Below are positions 24,779-33,216 of a DNA stretch of 57,786 bases, in pieces (the first letter of the stretch is position 1; each line of letters starts with the position of its first letter). The notes below the pieces were generated by a model. The model was not told where the DNA came from. It did not search any database and saw only the letters and a program-made list of their open reading frames with translations. This DNA comes from Sphingomonas sp. (GTDB lineage: Bacteria > Pseudomonadota > Alphaproteobacteria > Sphingomonadales > Sphingomonadaceae). The DNA lies in NCBI RefSeq assembly GCF_025362505.1, contig NZ_JANYGG010000044.1, positions 1-57,786 of the forward strand. The letters run 5' to 3'. The position numbers and the translations under genes were made by a program.

Positions 24779-26197
24779 GTGGCCACCGCCCTGAAAATCG
24801 AGACATCGTCGGACGCCGAGCAAATATCCGCGCTGATCGCCCGTTCGCGCAAGGCGCAGGAGCAGATCGCCAACTATACCCAGGAACAGGTCGATGCGCT
24901 GATCCGGGCGATGGTGTGGGCAGTGGCCAAGCCAGGTGTCGCCGAAATGATCGCGCGCCACACCGTCGAGGAAACCCAGCTCGGCAATTACGAAGGCAAA
25001 TATCTCAAGATCTTCCGCAAGACCCGCGCGACATTGATGGACATCATCGACGACAAGTCGGTCGGCGTGATCGAGGAGGACGCGGTCCGCAATATCGTCA
25101 AGATCGCCAAGCCGGTCGGTGTGATCGGCGCGCTGTCGCCGTCGACCAATCCCGAGGCGACGCCGGTGATCAAGGCGATTTGCGCAGTCAAGGGGCGCAA
25201 TTCGATCATCGTCGCGCCGCACCCGCGCGCCAAGCTGACCAACAAGCTGATCTGCGACCTGATGCGCGAGGCGATCGTCAAGATGGGCGCGCCGGCCGAC
25301 ATCGTCCTGTCGATCGACGTGCCCTCGATCGAAAAGACCAACGAGCTGATGCGGCAGTGCGACCGCATCCTCGCCACCGGCGGCGCCGCAATGGTTACGG
25401 CGGCTTATTCCAGTGGCACCCCGGCGCTGGGAGTCGGCGCCGGCAATGCCGTGATCACCGTCGACGAGACCGCCGACCTCGACGACGCGGCCGAGAAGAT
25501 TCGCCTGTCCAAGACGCTCGACCTCGCCGCCTCGTGCAGTTCCGACAATGCGGTGATCCTGGTCGATGCCATCTATGACGACATGCTGGCCAAGCTGGTC
25601 GCCAAGGGCGGACTGGTGCTCGACGGCGCCGACAAGGCCAAGCTCCAGGACGTGATCTGGGTCGATGGACACATCAACGCCAAGGTCGTCGCCCAGACGC
25701 CGCAGTTCATCGCCGGCGTCGCGGGCTTTGCGGTGCCGGACGATACCCAGTTCTTCATCGTCCCCGAAACCGGGGCCGGTCCCGATCATCCCTTCTCGGG
25801 CGAGAAGTTGACCGTGACGATGGCGCTTTACCGGGCGAAGGACCTCGACGAGGCGATCGCGCTGACCAACCGCATCCAGGCCTATCAGGGTCAGGGTCAC
25901 AGCTGCGGCATCTATTCGCGGTCGGACGCCAACATCATGAAGCTGGCGATGGCGACGCGGACCAGCCGCGTCATGGTCAACCAGCCTCAGGCGGCGTCGA
26001 ACAGCGGCAATTTGTGGAACGGGATGCGCCAGACCTTCTCGCTTGGCTGCGGCAGCTGGGGCGGCAACGGCACCAACAACAACATCACCTGGCGCGACCT
26101 GATCAACGAGACCTGGGTGTCGAAGCCATTGGCGGTACCCAAAACCTTGCCGAGCGACGAGGTGCTGTTCGGCGACATCATCGAAAAGCTCGGCTGA
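24779..26197 (+). CDS. Aldehyde dehydrogenase superfamily protein, acylating (sulfoacetaldehyde/succinate-semialdehyde DH-like)
   Basis: 472 aa from a GTG with CAGGAG upstream; the reading frame extends further 5' but lacks an SD. Short acylating ALDHs convert an aldehyde, NAD(P)+ and CoA into an acyl-CoA. Seen are VGVIGALSPSTNPEATP (cofactor site), TGGAAMVTAAYSSGTPALGVGAGN, and the catalytic cysteine in LAASCSSDNAV. A C-terminal GCGSWGGNGTNNNITW follows. The exact substrate cannot be read off. The gene starts an operon with RidA, acyl-CoA dehydrogenase and crotonase-family genes, so an acyl-CoA product feeding that pathway is plausible. Confidence 0.85.
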   Translation: MATALKIETSSDAEQISALIARSRKAQEQIANYTQEQVDALIRAMVWAVAKPGVAEMIARHTVEETQLGNYEGKYLKIFRKTRATLMDIIDDKSVGVIEEDAVRNIVKIAKPVGVIGALSPSTNPEATPVIKAICAVKGRNSIIVAPHPRAKLTNKLICDLMREAIVKMGAPADIVLSIDVPSIEKTNELMRQCDRILATGGAAMVTAAYSSGTPALGVGAGNAVITVDETADLDDAAEKIRLSKTLDLAASCSSDNAVILVDAIYDDMLAKLVAKGGLVLDGADKAKLQDVIWVDGHINAKVVAQTPQFIAGVAGFAVPDDTQFFIVPETGAGPDHPFSGEKLTVTMALYRAKDLDEAIALTNRIQAYQGQGHSCGIYSRSDANIMKLAMATRTSRVMVNQPQAASNSGNLWNGMRQTFSLGCGSWGGNGTNNNITWRDLINETWVSKPLAVPKTLPSDEVLFGDIIEKLG

Positions 26198-26595
26198 TGA
26201 CCGCGTCGGGGCGCCGGTCGACGGCGGGTAGTTCGCCCTTTGAGGCGAGCTTCGGCTTTTCGCGGGCGGTGCGGGTGGGTGACCGAATTCTCGTCTCGGG
26301 CACCGCGCCGGTCGAGGCGGACGGATCATCGACCCCCGGCGACGCGGCCGCGCAGACCCGCCGCGTGTTCGCGATCATCCTCGCTGCGATCGAGGAGCTC
26401 GGCGGGACCGCCGCCGACGTGGTCCGGACGCGGATGTTCATCGCCGACCCGGCCGACGCCGCCGCGATCGGCGCGGTCCATGGCGCGATGTTCGGAAAGA
26501 TCCGCCCCGCCGCGACGATGGTCGTCGCGCAGCTCCTCCGCCCCGAATGGCTCGTCGAGATCGAGGCCGAAGCGATAGTGGCAAGCCCGGCCTAG
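26197..26595 (+). CDS. RidA/YjgF-family protein
   Basis: 132 aa; start ATG overlaps the previous stop by one base (TGATG). A compact Rid fold: VRVGDRILVSGTAPV at the N-terminus, QTRRVFAIILAAIEELGG in the middle, VVRTRMFIAD, and RPAATMVVAQLLRPEWLVEIEAEAI at the end. The arginine in TRMFI matches the imine-hydrolysis arginine of active members. RidA hydrolyses reactive enamine/imine intermediates; this copy resembles the Rid subgroups linked to catabolic operons. Coupled translation suggests a role alongside the aldehyde dehydrogenase. Confidence 0.9.
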   Translation: MTASGRRSTAGSSPFEASFGFSRAVRVGDRILVSGTAPVEADGSSTPGDAAAQTRRVFAIILAAIEELGGTAADVVRTRMFIADPADAAAIGAVHGAMFGKIRPAATMVVAQLLRPEWLVEIEAEAIVASPA

Positions 26596-26614
26596 CCTTG
26601 CTAGGGCGACACGC

Positions 26615-27757
26615 ATGAGCCAGTTCGACCTCACCGACGACCAGCGCCAGATCCAGGAGATGGCGCAGAAATTCACCGCTGATGCGATCACGCCCCATGC
26701 CGCCGAGTGGGACGAGAAGCACGTCTTCCCGCGCGATACGATCCGCGCCGCGGCGGAGCTCGGCTTCGGGTCGATTTATGTCAGCGAGGAAGGCGGCGGG
26801 ATCGGGCTGGGGCGGCTTGAAGCGGCGCTGATCATGGAGGCGATGGCCTATGGCTGTCCCTCGACCAGCGCGTTCATCTCAATCCACAACATGGCGGCGT
26901 GGATGATCGACCGCTTCGGCTCGGCCGAGGTGAAGGCGAAGTACCTGCCCTCGATGGTGACGATGGAGCGGCTCGCCAGCTATTGCCTGACCGAGCCCGG
27001 GTCGGGGTCGGACGCAGCCGCGCTCAAAACCAAGGCGGTTCGCGACGGCGATGATTATGTGGTGTCCGGCTCAAAGGCGTTCATCTCCGGCGGCGGCGAG
27101 AATGAGCTTTACGTCACCATGGTCCGCACCGGTGAGGATGGACCGAAGGGTATTTCCTGCCTGGTGATCGAGAAGGACATGCCGGGCGTGTCGTTCGGCG
27201 CGCCCGAGAAGAAGCTCGGCTGGCATTCCCAGCCTACCGCCCAGGTCAATTTCGACGAAGTCCGCGTGCCGGTCGCCAACCGTGTCGGCGGCGAGGGCGA
27301 GGGGTTTCGAATCGCGATGCTGGGGCTCGACGGCGGGCGACTCAACATCGGCGCCTGCTCATTGGGCGGCGCGCAACGCTGCCTCGACGAGGCAGTCGCC
27401 TATACCAGGGAACGCAAGCAGTTCGGCCACGCCATCGCCGACTTTCAGGCGACGCAGTTCACGCTGGCCGACATGGCAACCGACCTCGAGGCAGCGCGCG
27501 CATTGCTCTACATGGCGGCGGTCAAGGTCACCGAAAATGCCCCCGACAAGACGAGGTTCGCGGCGATGGCCAAGCGGCTCGCGACCGACAATGGCTCGTC
27601 GATCGTCGACCGCGCGCTGCAATTGCACGGCGGCTACGGCTATCTGCAGGATTATCCGATCGAGCGTTTCTGGCGCGACTTGCGCGTCCACTCGATCCTC
27701 GAAGGAACCAACCAGGTAATGCGAATGATCATCAGCCGCGACCTCCTTCGCCAGTGA
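26615..27757 (+). CDS. Acyl-CoA dehydrogenase, isobutyryl-CoA dehydrogenase-like
   Basis: 380 aa, full length. The FAD enzyme oxidises short branched acyl-CoA to the 2-enoyl-CoA. Landmarks are YCLTEPGSGSDAA (signature 1), KAFISGGGENELYVTM, LHGGYGYLQDYPIERFWRD (C-terminal FAD/tetramer contacts) and the catalytic glutamate in LEGTNQVMRMI near residue 362. The sequence resembles ACAD8-type isobutyryl-CoA dehydrogenases. The following genes for 3-hydroxyisobutyryl-CoA hydrolase and enoyl-CoA hydratase supply the next steps of valine degradation. Start 19 bp after the RidA gene. Confidence 0.93.
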   Translation: MSQFDLTDDQRQIQEMAQKFTADAITPHAAEWDEKHVFPRDTIRAAAELGFGSIYVSEEGGGIGLGRLEAALIMEAMAYGCPSTSAFISIHNMAAWMIDRFGSAEVKAKYLPSMVTMERLASYCLTEPGSGSDAAALKTKAVRDGDDYVVSGSKAFISGGGENELYVTMVRTGEDGPKGISCLVIEKDMPGVSFGAPEKKLGWHSQPTAQVNFDEVRVPVANRVGGEGEGFRIAMLGLDGGRLNIGACSLGGAQRCLDEAVAYTRERKQFGHAIADFQATQFTLADMATDLEAARALLYMAAVKVTENAPDKTRFAAMAKRLATDNGSSIVDRALQLHGGYGYLQDYPIERFWRDLRVHSILEGTNQVMRMIISRDLLRQ

Positions 27758-27770
27758 CAGGGATCATCGC

Positions 27771-29393
27771 ATGACCAAAGTGTCGGGACTTCCATTCGAT
27801 CCATTCGCCCTTGCGCGGGCGACGGGGGAATCGATAGCGGGGCTCGCCGCGCAGCCGGCAGACCTGCTCGACGTCCAACTCGCGGCGGCCAAGCAGTGGG
27901 GCGATTACTGGTCGTCGCTGATGACACCGGGCGAGAAGGTTCGCGACCGCCGGTTCGCTTCGCCCGAATGGCAGGACGATCCTTATTTCCGGGCGGTTCG
28001 CGATGCCTATCTCCTGGCGTCTGAACAGTTGCGCGGCGCGATCGGGCAGTTCGGCGGCGACGGGTCGAACGCGGCGATGGCGCGCGTCCTGCTCGACCAA
28101 TATATCAACGCTGTCTCGCCGACCAATTTCGCCGGGACCAACCCGGCGGTCATCGCTCGGGTCAAGGAAACCGGCGGCAAGAACCTGATCAACGGCTTCT
28201 TCAACTTGATCGAAGACATCGCCAGCGGCAAGGGCATCGTCAAACGGCGTTCCGATCACGATGCGTTCGTCAAGGGTGAGACGATCGCGGCCACACCGGG
28301 CGAGGTCGTCTTCCAGAATGCGCTGTTCCAGCTGATCCAGTACACGCCGACGACGGCGAAGGTGGCGGCCGAGCCGCTGCTTTACGTCCCGCCGCTGGTC
28401 AATCGCTTCTACATGATCGACCTGGTGCCGCGGTCGAGCCTCATCAAGTGGCTCGTGGACCAGGGGCAGACGGTGTTCGTCGTCTCGTGGGTCAATCCGA
28501 CCGCCGAGCACAGGGACAAGAGCGTCGAGGATTATGTCGTCGACGGCGTCATCACGGCGATCGAACAAGTGCGTAAGCGGACCGGGACGGCGCCCGACCT
28601 GTTCGCCTTCTGCCTTGGCGGCACGCTGGTCGCCATCGCGCTGGCGCGGCTGGCGGCCAACGGGCGAGGGAACGAAGCCAATTCGGCGACGCTGATCGGG
28701 ACGTTGGTCGACTTTTCCGACATGCGCGACTGGTCGGCGTTCGTCCATGAAGGCCATCTGTCGATGCTCGAGGATCGTCTCGAGCGTCAGGGATATATTG
28801 ACAGCGTCGAGCTGCAGCGGTTGTTCGCGGCGATGCGCGCCAACGATCTCATCTGGTCGTCGGTGGTCCAGCATTATCTGCTCGACCAGCCGGCGCCGGC
28901 GTCGGACCTGCTTTATTGGTTCGAGGACGGCGCGCGGATCCCAGCGGCGTTCATGACATCCTACAATCGCCAGCTGTTGCTGGAGAATCGGCTGCGCGAG
29001 CCGGCCGGCTTCGCGGTGCGGGGCGAGCCGGTCGACCTCGCCGCGATCACGGCGCCGCTGCTGGTCGTCGCGCTGAAGGAAGACCATGTCTCGGCGTGGG
29101 AAGCGGTGTATGGCGGCGCGGAGTTGCTGGGCGCGGACTTCATTCTTGGCGGTTCGGGTCACAACGCCGGGGTGATTAACCCGCCTGCTGCGAACAAGCA
29201 TGGCTATTGGACGAACGATACGCAGCCCGACTCCGCCGGCGCATGGCTCGACGGCGCGACCCGCCACGACGGCAGCTGGTGGCCGCACTGGGTCGGCTGG
29301 CTCGGCGCGCACCGCTCGGGAAAGCAGGTTGCGGCGCGCCGTATCGAGGGCGGGATCGAGCCCGCTCCGGGATCTTATGCAAAGGCTGATTGA
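27771..29393 (+). CDS. phaC: Poly(3-hydroxyalkanoate) synthase, class I-like
   Basis: 540 aa. It polymerises (R)-3-hydroxyacyl-CoA into storage polyester. The N-terminal PhaC domain is followed by an alpha/beta-hydrolase. The lipase-like box is AFCLGGT with the nucleophile at Cys281. The triad Asp lies in KEDHVSAW and the His in GSGHNAGV. The flanking Trp-rich C-terminus (GSWWPHWVGWL) is typical. Note Ala-Phe before Cys rather than the usual Gly-Tyr/Phe. There are 13 bp to the acyl-CoA dehydrogenase gene and a 1-nt overlap with the next gene, so polymer synthesis is wired into an acyl-CoA catabolic operon. No phaA/B/R or phasin lies nearby. Confidence 0.92.
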   Translation: MTKVSGLPFDPFALARATGESIAGLAAQPADLLDVQLAAAKQWGDYWSSLMTPGEKVRDRRFASPEWQDDPYFRAVRDAYLLASEQLRGAIGQFGGDGSNAAMARVLLDQYINAVSPTNFAGTNPAVIARVKETGGKNLINGFFNLIEDIASGKGIVKRRSDHDAFVKGETIAATPGEVVFQNALFQLIQYTPTTAKVAAEPLLYVPPLVNRFYMIDLVPRSSLIKWLVDQGQTVFVVSWVNPTAEHRDKSVEDYVVDGVITAIEQVRKRTGTAPDLFAFCLGGTLVAIALARLAANGRGNEANSATLIGTLVDFSDMRDWSAFVHEGHLSMLEDRLERQGYIDSVELQRLFAAMRANDLIWSSVVQHYLLDQPAPASDLLYWFEDGARIPAAFMTSYNRQLLLENRLREPAGFAVRGEPVDLAAITAPLLVVALKEDHVSAWEAVYGGAELLGADFILGGSGHNAGVINPPAANKHGYWTNDTQPDSAGAWLDGATRHDGSWWPHWVGWLGAHRSGKQVAARRIEGGIEPAPGSYAKAD

Positions 29394-30460
29394 TGACGAT
29401 GATGACCGATGAACTCCGCAGCTTCGTCGATGGACAAGCTGGCCGGCTCAGCCTGAACCGGCCCAAGGCGCTGCACGCGCTTAACTTGACCATGGTCCAG
29501 GCGATGGCGCACGCGCTGCTCGCCTGGCGCAACGACCCGGCGGTGCGGATCGTGATGATCGATCATGCCGAGGGGCGCGGTTTTTGCGCCGGAGGCGACG
29601 TTGTCGGCATCGCCAACAACGTCGCCGGGCATGAAGAAGCGGCGCGCGCCTTCTTCTTCCACGAATATCGGCTCAACCATCTGATGTACACTTACCCGAA
29701 ACCGGGCGTGGCCTTCATGGACGGGGTGACGATGGGCGGCGGTGTCGGCATCTCCTGCCCGTGCCGCTATCGCGTGGCGACGGAGAACACGCTGTTCGCC
29801 ATGCCCGAAACCGCGATCGGGATTTTCCCCGACGTGGGTGGCGGGCGATATCTATCGCGGCTGCGCGGGCGGCTGGCGCAATTCCTCGCGCTGACCGGCG
29901 CGCGGTTGAGCGGGGCGGAGTGCAAGGCGTTGCGGCTTGCGACCCATTATTTGCCGAGTGCGTCCCTGAAAGAAGCCAAGCACCGGATAGCGGCGGATCC
30001 TTACCGGGTCGAAGCAATCCTCGACGAGCTGGCGATCGACCCGCCCGAAGCGCCGATCATGGGCCGCCTGGCGCTGATCGACAAATGCTTCGCGTCGAAC
30101 TCGCTGAACGAAATCCTTGCCGCGCTGGATGCCGGGGCGACCGTCAGCGATACATGGTGCGCCAAGGAAGCGAAGACCATTCGCGCCAAGTCGCCGACGG
30201 CATGCAGCGTCACATTGAAGCTGCTCGTTGAAAGCCCAATGAACCTCCATTTCATCGACGAGATGAAGATGGAATATGGCATCATGGTCCGGCTGATCCG
30301 CCATCCCGACTTTCGCGAAGGGGTCCGCGCGCTACTGATCGACAAGGATAATGCGCCGCGCTGGTCGGCGCCGGCCGAGGTCGGTTCCTTCTTCGAGCCG
30401 CTGCCGCGCGACGAGGCATGGTCACCATTCCCGGCCGATAACAACGAGGCATTCCAATGA
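29393..30460 (+). CDS. 3-hydroxyisobutyryl-CoA hydrolase-like enoyl-CoA hydratase family protein
   Basis: 355 aa, the length of HIBCH enzymes rather than the ~260 aa of simple hydratases. Crotonase fold: [13 protein letters not shown] forms the oxyanion hole, then [14 protein letters not shown], and [15 protein letters not shown], with the C-terminal extension specific to HIBCH ([16 protein letters not shown]). It hydrolyses 3-hydroxyisobutyryl-CoA to free acid in valine catabolism. ATG 29393 overlaps the phaC stop; a second ATG at 29402 is possible. Its stop overlaps the next gene (ATGA). Confidence 0.9.
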   Translation: MTMMTDELRSFVDGQAGRLSLNRPKALHALNLTMVQAMAHALLAWRNDPAVRIVMIDHAEGRGFCAGGDVVGIANNVAGHEEAARAFFFHEYRLNHLMYTYPKPGVAFMDGVTMGGGVGISCPCRYRVATENTLFAMPETAIGIFPDVGGGRYLSRLRGRLAQFLALTGARLSGAECKALRLATHYLPSASLKEAKHRIAADPYRVEAILDELAIDPPEAPIMGRLALIDKCFASNSLNEILAALDAGATVSDTWCAKEAKTIRAKSPTACSVTLKLLVESPMNLHFIDEMKMEYGIMVRLIRHPDFREGVRALLIDKDNAPRWSAPAEVGSFFEPLPRDEAWSPFPADNNEAFQ

Positions 30461-31230
30461 GCTTCGAAACCATCCTCGTCGAACATCGCGGCGCCGTCAC
30501 TCTGGTCACGCTCAACCGCCCGCAGGCGCTCAACGCGCTCAACTCAGGGGTGCTGCGCGACTTGATCGCTGCCTTCGCCGCTTATGACGCCGACGATACA
30601 CAGCGCTGCCTCGTCCTCACCGGCTCGGAAAAGGCCTTCGCCGCCGGTGCCGACATCAAGGAGATGCAGGCGCAGGGGTTCGCCGACATGTACGGATCGA
30701 ACTTCTTCGCTGGCTGGGAGAAAGTCACCGCGACGCGCAAGCCATGGCTCGCGGCGGTGTCGGGCTTCGCGCTCGGCGGCGGCTGCGAGGTCGCGATGAT
30801 GGCCGACTTCATCATCGCCGCTGACAGCGCAAAATTCGGCCAGCCCGAGATCAAGCTCGGCGTGACGCCGGGGATGGGGGGGTCGCAGCGGCTCACGCTA
30901 GCGATCGGCAAGGCCAAGGCGATGGAGATGTGCCTCACCGGCCGGATGATGGGCGCCGAGGAGGCCGAGCGCGCTGGCCTGGTGGCGAGGGTCGTCCCCG
31001 CTGCCGACCTGCTCGACGAAGCACTGAAAACCGCGCAGGCGATCGCAGCCATGGCCCCCCTCGCCGCGATCGCGACCAAGGAAATGGTCAACGCCACCTT
31101 CGAGATGAGCCTGGCCCAGGGCATCGCCTTCGAGCGCCGCCTGTTCCACGGCCTGTTCGGTACCGCCGACCAGAAGGAAGGTATGGCCGCCTTCGTTGAA
31201 AAGCGCCCCGGCAACTGGACCGGCCGCTAG
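30457..31230 (+). CDS. Enoyl-CoA hydratase
   Basis: 257 aa, exact family length. It hydrates 2-enoyl-CoA to 3-hydroxyacyl-CoA. Oxyanion-hole motif [11 protein letters not shown] near residue 63; the two catalytic glutamates are in [11 protein letters not shown] and [13 protein letters not shown] (about residues 112 and 132), followed by [12 protein letters not shown]. It resembles EchA8/FadB1-type short-chain hydratases. ATG overlaps the preceding stop. It is the last gene of the operon and ends 83 bp before a bidirectional terminator. Confidence 0.94.
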   Translation: MSFETILVEHRGAVTLVTLNRPQALNALNSGVLRDLIAAFAAYDADDTQRCLVLTGSEKAFAAGADIKEMQAQGFADMYGSNFFAGWEKVTATRKPWLAAVSGFALGGGCEVAMMADFIIAADSAKFGQPEIKLGVTPGMGGSQRLTLAIGKAKAMEMCLTGRMMGAEEAERAGLVARVVPAADLLDEALKTAQAIAAMAPLAAIATKEMVNATFEMSLAQGIAFERRLFHGLFGTADQKEGMAAFVEKRPGNWTGR

Positions 31231-31313
31231 TCCTTTTTCGGAAATAGGCGGTGGCAGCCGCAGGCTGACGGAAGGGTCGGCACCACAAGCGCCATCTCTG
31301 CAAGACGCAAAAA

Positions 31314-31341
31314 GGCCCCGAAGGATCGCTCCCCCGGGGCC
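31314..31341. terminator. Bidirectional terminator between the hydratase operon and ompA-like gene
   Basis: A 7-bp stem GGCCCCG/CGGGGCC is flanked by AAAAA on the left and TTTTTT on the right, so it can stop both the plus-strand operon and the convergent porin gene. Confidence 0.9.
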
Positions 31342-31390
31342 TTTTTTCTGTCCGTGGACGGGAGGGCCGCCGAAGCGACCCTCACTCCCC

Positions 31391-32554
31391 TTACATGCCC
31401 GAACCCGGACCGTAAGTGATTTCTACGCGGCGGTTCTGCGGCTCGCGGACACCGTCGGCGGTCTCGACCAGCGGACGGCTCTCGCCGAACGCCTGGGTCG
31501 TGATCGCACCGTCGGCGATACCCTTGCCCGCGAGATACGCCTTCACGGCGTCCGCACGGCGCTGCGACAGCGCAACGTTGTAGGCGTCCGAACCCGACTT
31601 GTCGGCGTGACCGGCCAGCATGACCGAGGCACGACCGGTCTGCGCATAGGCAGCCGCGGCGTTGTCGAGGATCGCCGCTGCTTCCGGCGTGATGTCCGAC
31701 TTGTCCCAATCAAAGAACACGATGAATGGACCAACCGGAACCGGAGCCGGAGCCGGGCAAGCCGACGCCGCCGGGATCACCGAACCGTCCGGGCACGTCT
31801 GCGTTGCAGGCGGCGGCGGGGGGGGCGGCGGCGGGGGCGGCGGCGGCGGGGGCGGGGGCGGGGGCGCCGCGAAGTTGAAGATCAGGCTCGCCAACAACGA
31901 GTGCGACCGGAAGCGCCCGTTATAATTCTCGACGCCGGTCACGACCGTGTCGTTGAACCGCAGCTTATTTACGGTGAAATAACGATACTTCAGGCCGATG
32001 TCCATGTTCGGGCTGATCGCCTTGCGCACGCCGGCAATAGCCTGCCACGCAAAGCGGCTGTCGCGATCGGAGACTCCCGAACCCAGCGACGGCACCGACA
32101 CGTCATACTTGACGCGGGCAATACCGGCGCCGCCGCCGACATAGCCGTTCCAGCCATTGTCGTCGCCGAAGTCGAGCAACAGGTTGGCCATCGACGAGAG
32201 CGCCGATGCATGACCGTTGGCTCTGAAGTCGCCCGACGGATTCGTGACACCGGCCGACGTCCGGACATCCTTCAGTCCCGCCCGTTTGTAGCCGATTTCC
32301 GCTTCTGCGCGCAGGAACCCGAAATCGTAACCGCCGATCAGATCGCCGTCGAGGCCGGTCTTGTGATTGATGACGATACCGTCGGCGACGTTGAGCACGG
32401 TAACTCCCGCGCGCGTCTTGGTATAATCGAAGTGTGTGTCTTCGACGAGCATGGCACCGCCTTCGACCCCGACATACCACGAGTGGTCGCGAGCGACCGC
32501 TGGGGTTGCCAGGGCTGTCGAAGCGAGCGCCAGCGTGATGGCCAGCTTCCGCAT
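31391..32554 (-). CDS. OmpA-family outer-membrane protein
   Basis: 387 aa. Signal peptide MRKLAITLALASTALATPAVA. An eight-stranded-type barrel (about 22-225) alternates aromatic beta-strands (WYVGVEGGAM, NGYVGGGAGIARV, KYRYFTVNKL) and ends NFAAP. A hinge of ~20 consecutive prolines follows. The C-terminal OmpA peptidoglycan-binding domain has FIVFFDWDKSDITPEA, SVMLAGHADKSGS and the closing NRRVEITYG. The start at 32554 has AAAGGGGA at ideal spacing. It anchors the outer membrane to peptidoglycan. Convergent with the hydratase operon. Confidence 0.94.
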   Translation of the reverse strand: MRKLAITLALASTALATPAVARDHSWYVGVEGGAMLVEDTHFDYTKTRAGVTVLNVADGIVINHKTGLDGDLIGGYDFGFLRAEAEIGYKRAGLKDVRTSAGVTNPSGDFRANGHASALSSMANLLLDFGDDNGWNGYVGGGAGIARVKYDVSVPSLGSGVSDRDSRFAWQAIAGVRKAISPNMDIGLKYRYFTVNKLRFNDTVVTGVENYNGRFRSHSLLASLIFNFAAPPPPPPPPPPPPPPPPPPPATQTCPDGSVIPAASACPAPAPVPVGPFIVFFDWDKSDITPEAAAILDNAAAAYAQTGRASVMLAGHADKSGSDAYNVALSQRRADAVKAYLAGKGIADGAITTQAFGESRPLVETADGVREPQNRRVEITYGPGSGM

Positions 32555-32708
32555 GTTAATCCCCTTTTCAGATGCGTTCAAAGAGTGAACTGCATAAACA
32601 CTTTATGGGGAGCCGCGGTGCCGCGCAAGTCAACGATATGCAAAGCCTGTTGCGCAAATACATCAATTCAGCCTCGATTAGCTGTTAAGTGACTGCTCAA
32701 TGTCACTC

Positions 32709-33206
32709 TTATGGCGCGATCAGACCATGCGCCCGAAGCGACGATAAAATGCTGCTGATCGTGGCGCGCGCTTGCGCATCGTTGGTCGACCCGCCCACCG
32801 TGTCGCTGATCGCCGGCCGCCGCGGTCCGACCACCGCAGTCCCGTCGACCATCAAGCCAGTCGCTCGCACGGTGCCATAATCCCATCCAGCGGCCCCGCG
32901 GTGGATCGCCTCGATCCCCTCGCTCGCCACGACCGCGCGCAATCCCTCGCGCGGGACGACGAAGCGCCACCCGCCGTAGGTCGCGATCGCCAGCTGGTCG
33001 GCCTTGCCGGCCCACGCCCCGCTCGCCCCCGCCGCGACAATGTAGCAGGCGCCAGACACCGGGCTAGCCGGCGGACTGGCCAGCGCGCGTTGCTCGACAC
33101 AGGCGGCAACGCACCCGTCGAGCAGCACGAGCGCCTCGTTATGGGCGATTTCCTTCTGCGCCTGGCCGGCGATTAGCAGCGGCAATGAAAGTCGGCTCGT
33201 CGTCAT
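32709..33206 (-). CDS. DUF2793 protein at the end of the GTA cluster
   Basis: 165 aa. DUF2793 core: LPLLIAGQAQKEIAHNEALVLLD at the N-terminus and YGGWRFVVPREG in the middle. Members are found at the host-specificity end of GTA and prophage tail clusters in Alphaproteobacteria. The C-terminal third (QARATISSILSSLRAHGLI) resembles trimer/fibre tail pieces that appear repeatedly in phage proteins. It probably is a tail-tip accessory or fibre. It lies 10 bp after the gp15-like gene on the same strand. Confidence 0.8.
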   Translation of the reverse strand: MTTSRLSLPLLIAGQAQKEIAHNEALVLLDGCVAACVEQRALASPPASPVSGACYIVAAGASGAWAGKADQLAIATYGGWRFVVPREGLRAVVASEGIEAIHRGAAGWDYGTVRATGLMVDGTAVVGPRRPAISDTVGGSTNDAQARATISSILSSLRAHGLIAP

Positions 33207-33216
33207 CTCAGGCTCC

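Noticed and set aside
24770-26329. 519-codon minus-strand frame over the aldehyde dehydrogenase gene
   Set aside because: Antisense to a gene with clear ALDH motifs, same composition bias.
27732-29312. 526-codon minus-strand frame over phaC
   Set aside because: Antisense shadow; the plus frame has the complete PHA synthase triad.
31805-31870. CRISPR-like or other repeat array in the G-rich stretch
   Set aside because: It is the coding sequence of a polyproline hinge in the OmpA-family gene; I saw no spaced direct repeats anywhere in the window that would make a CRISPR array.
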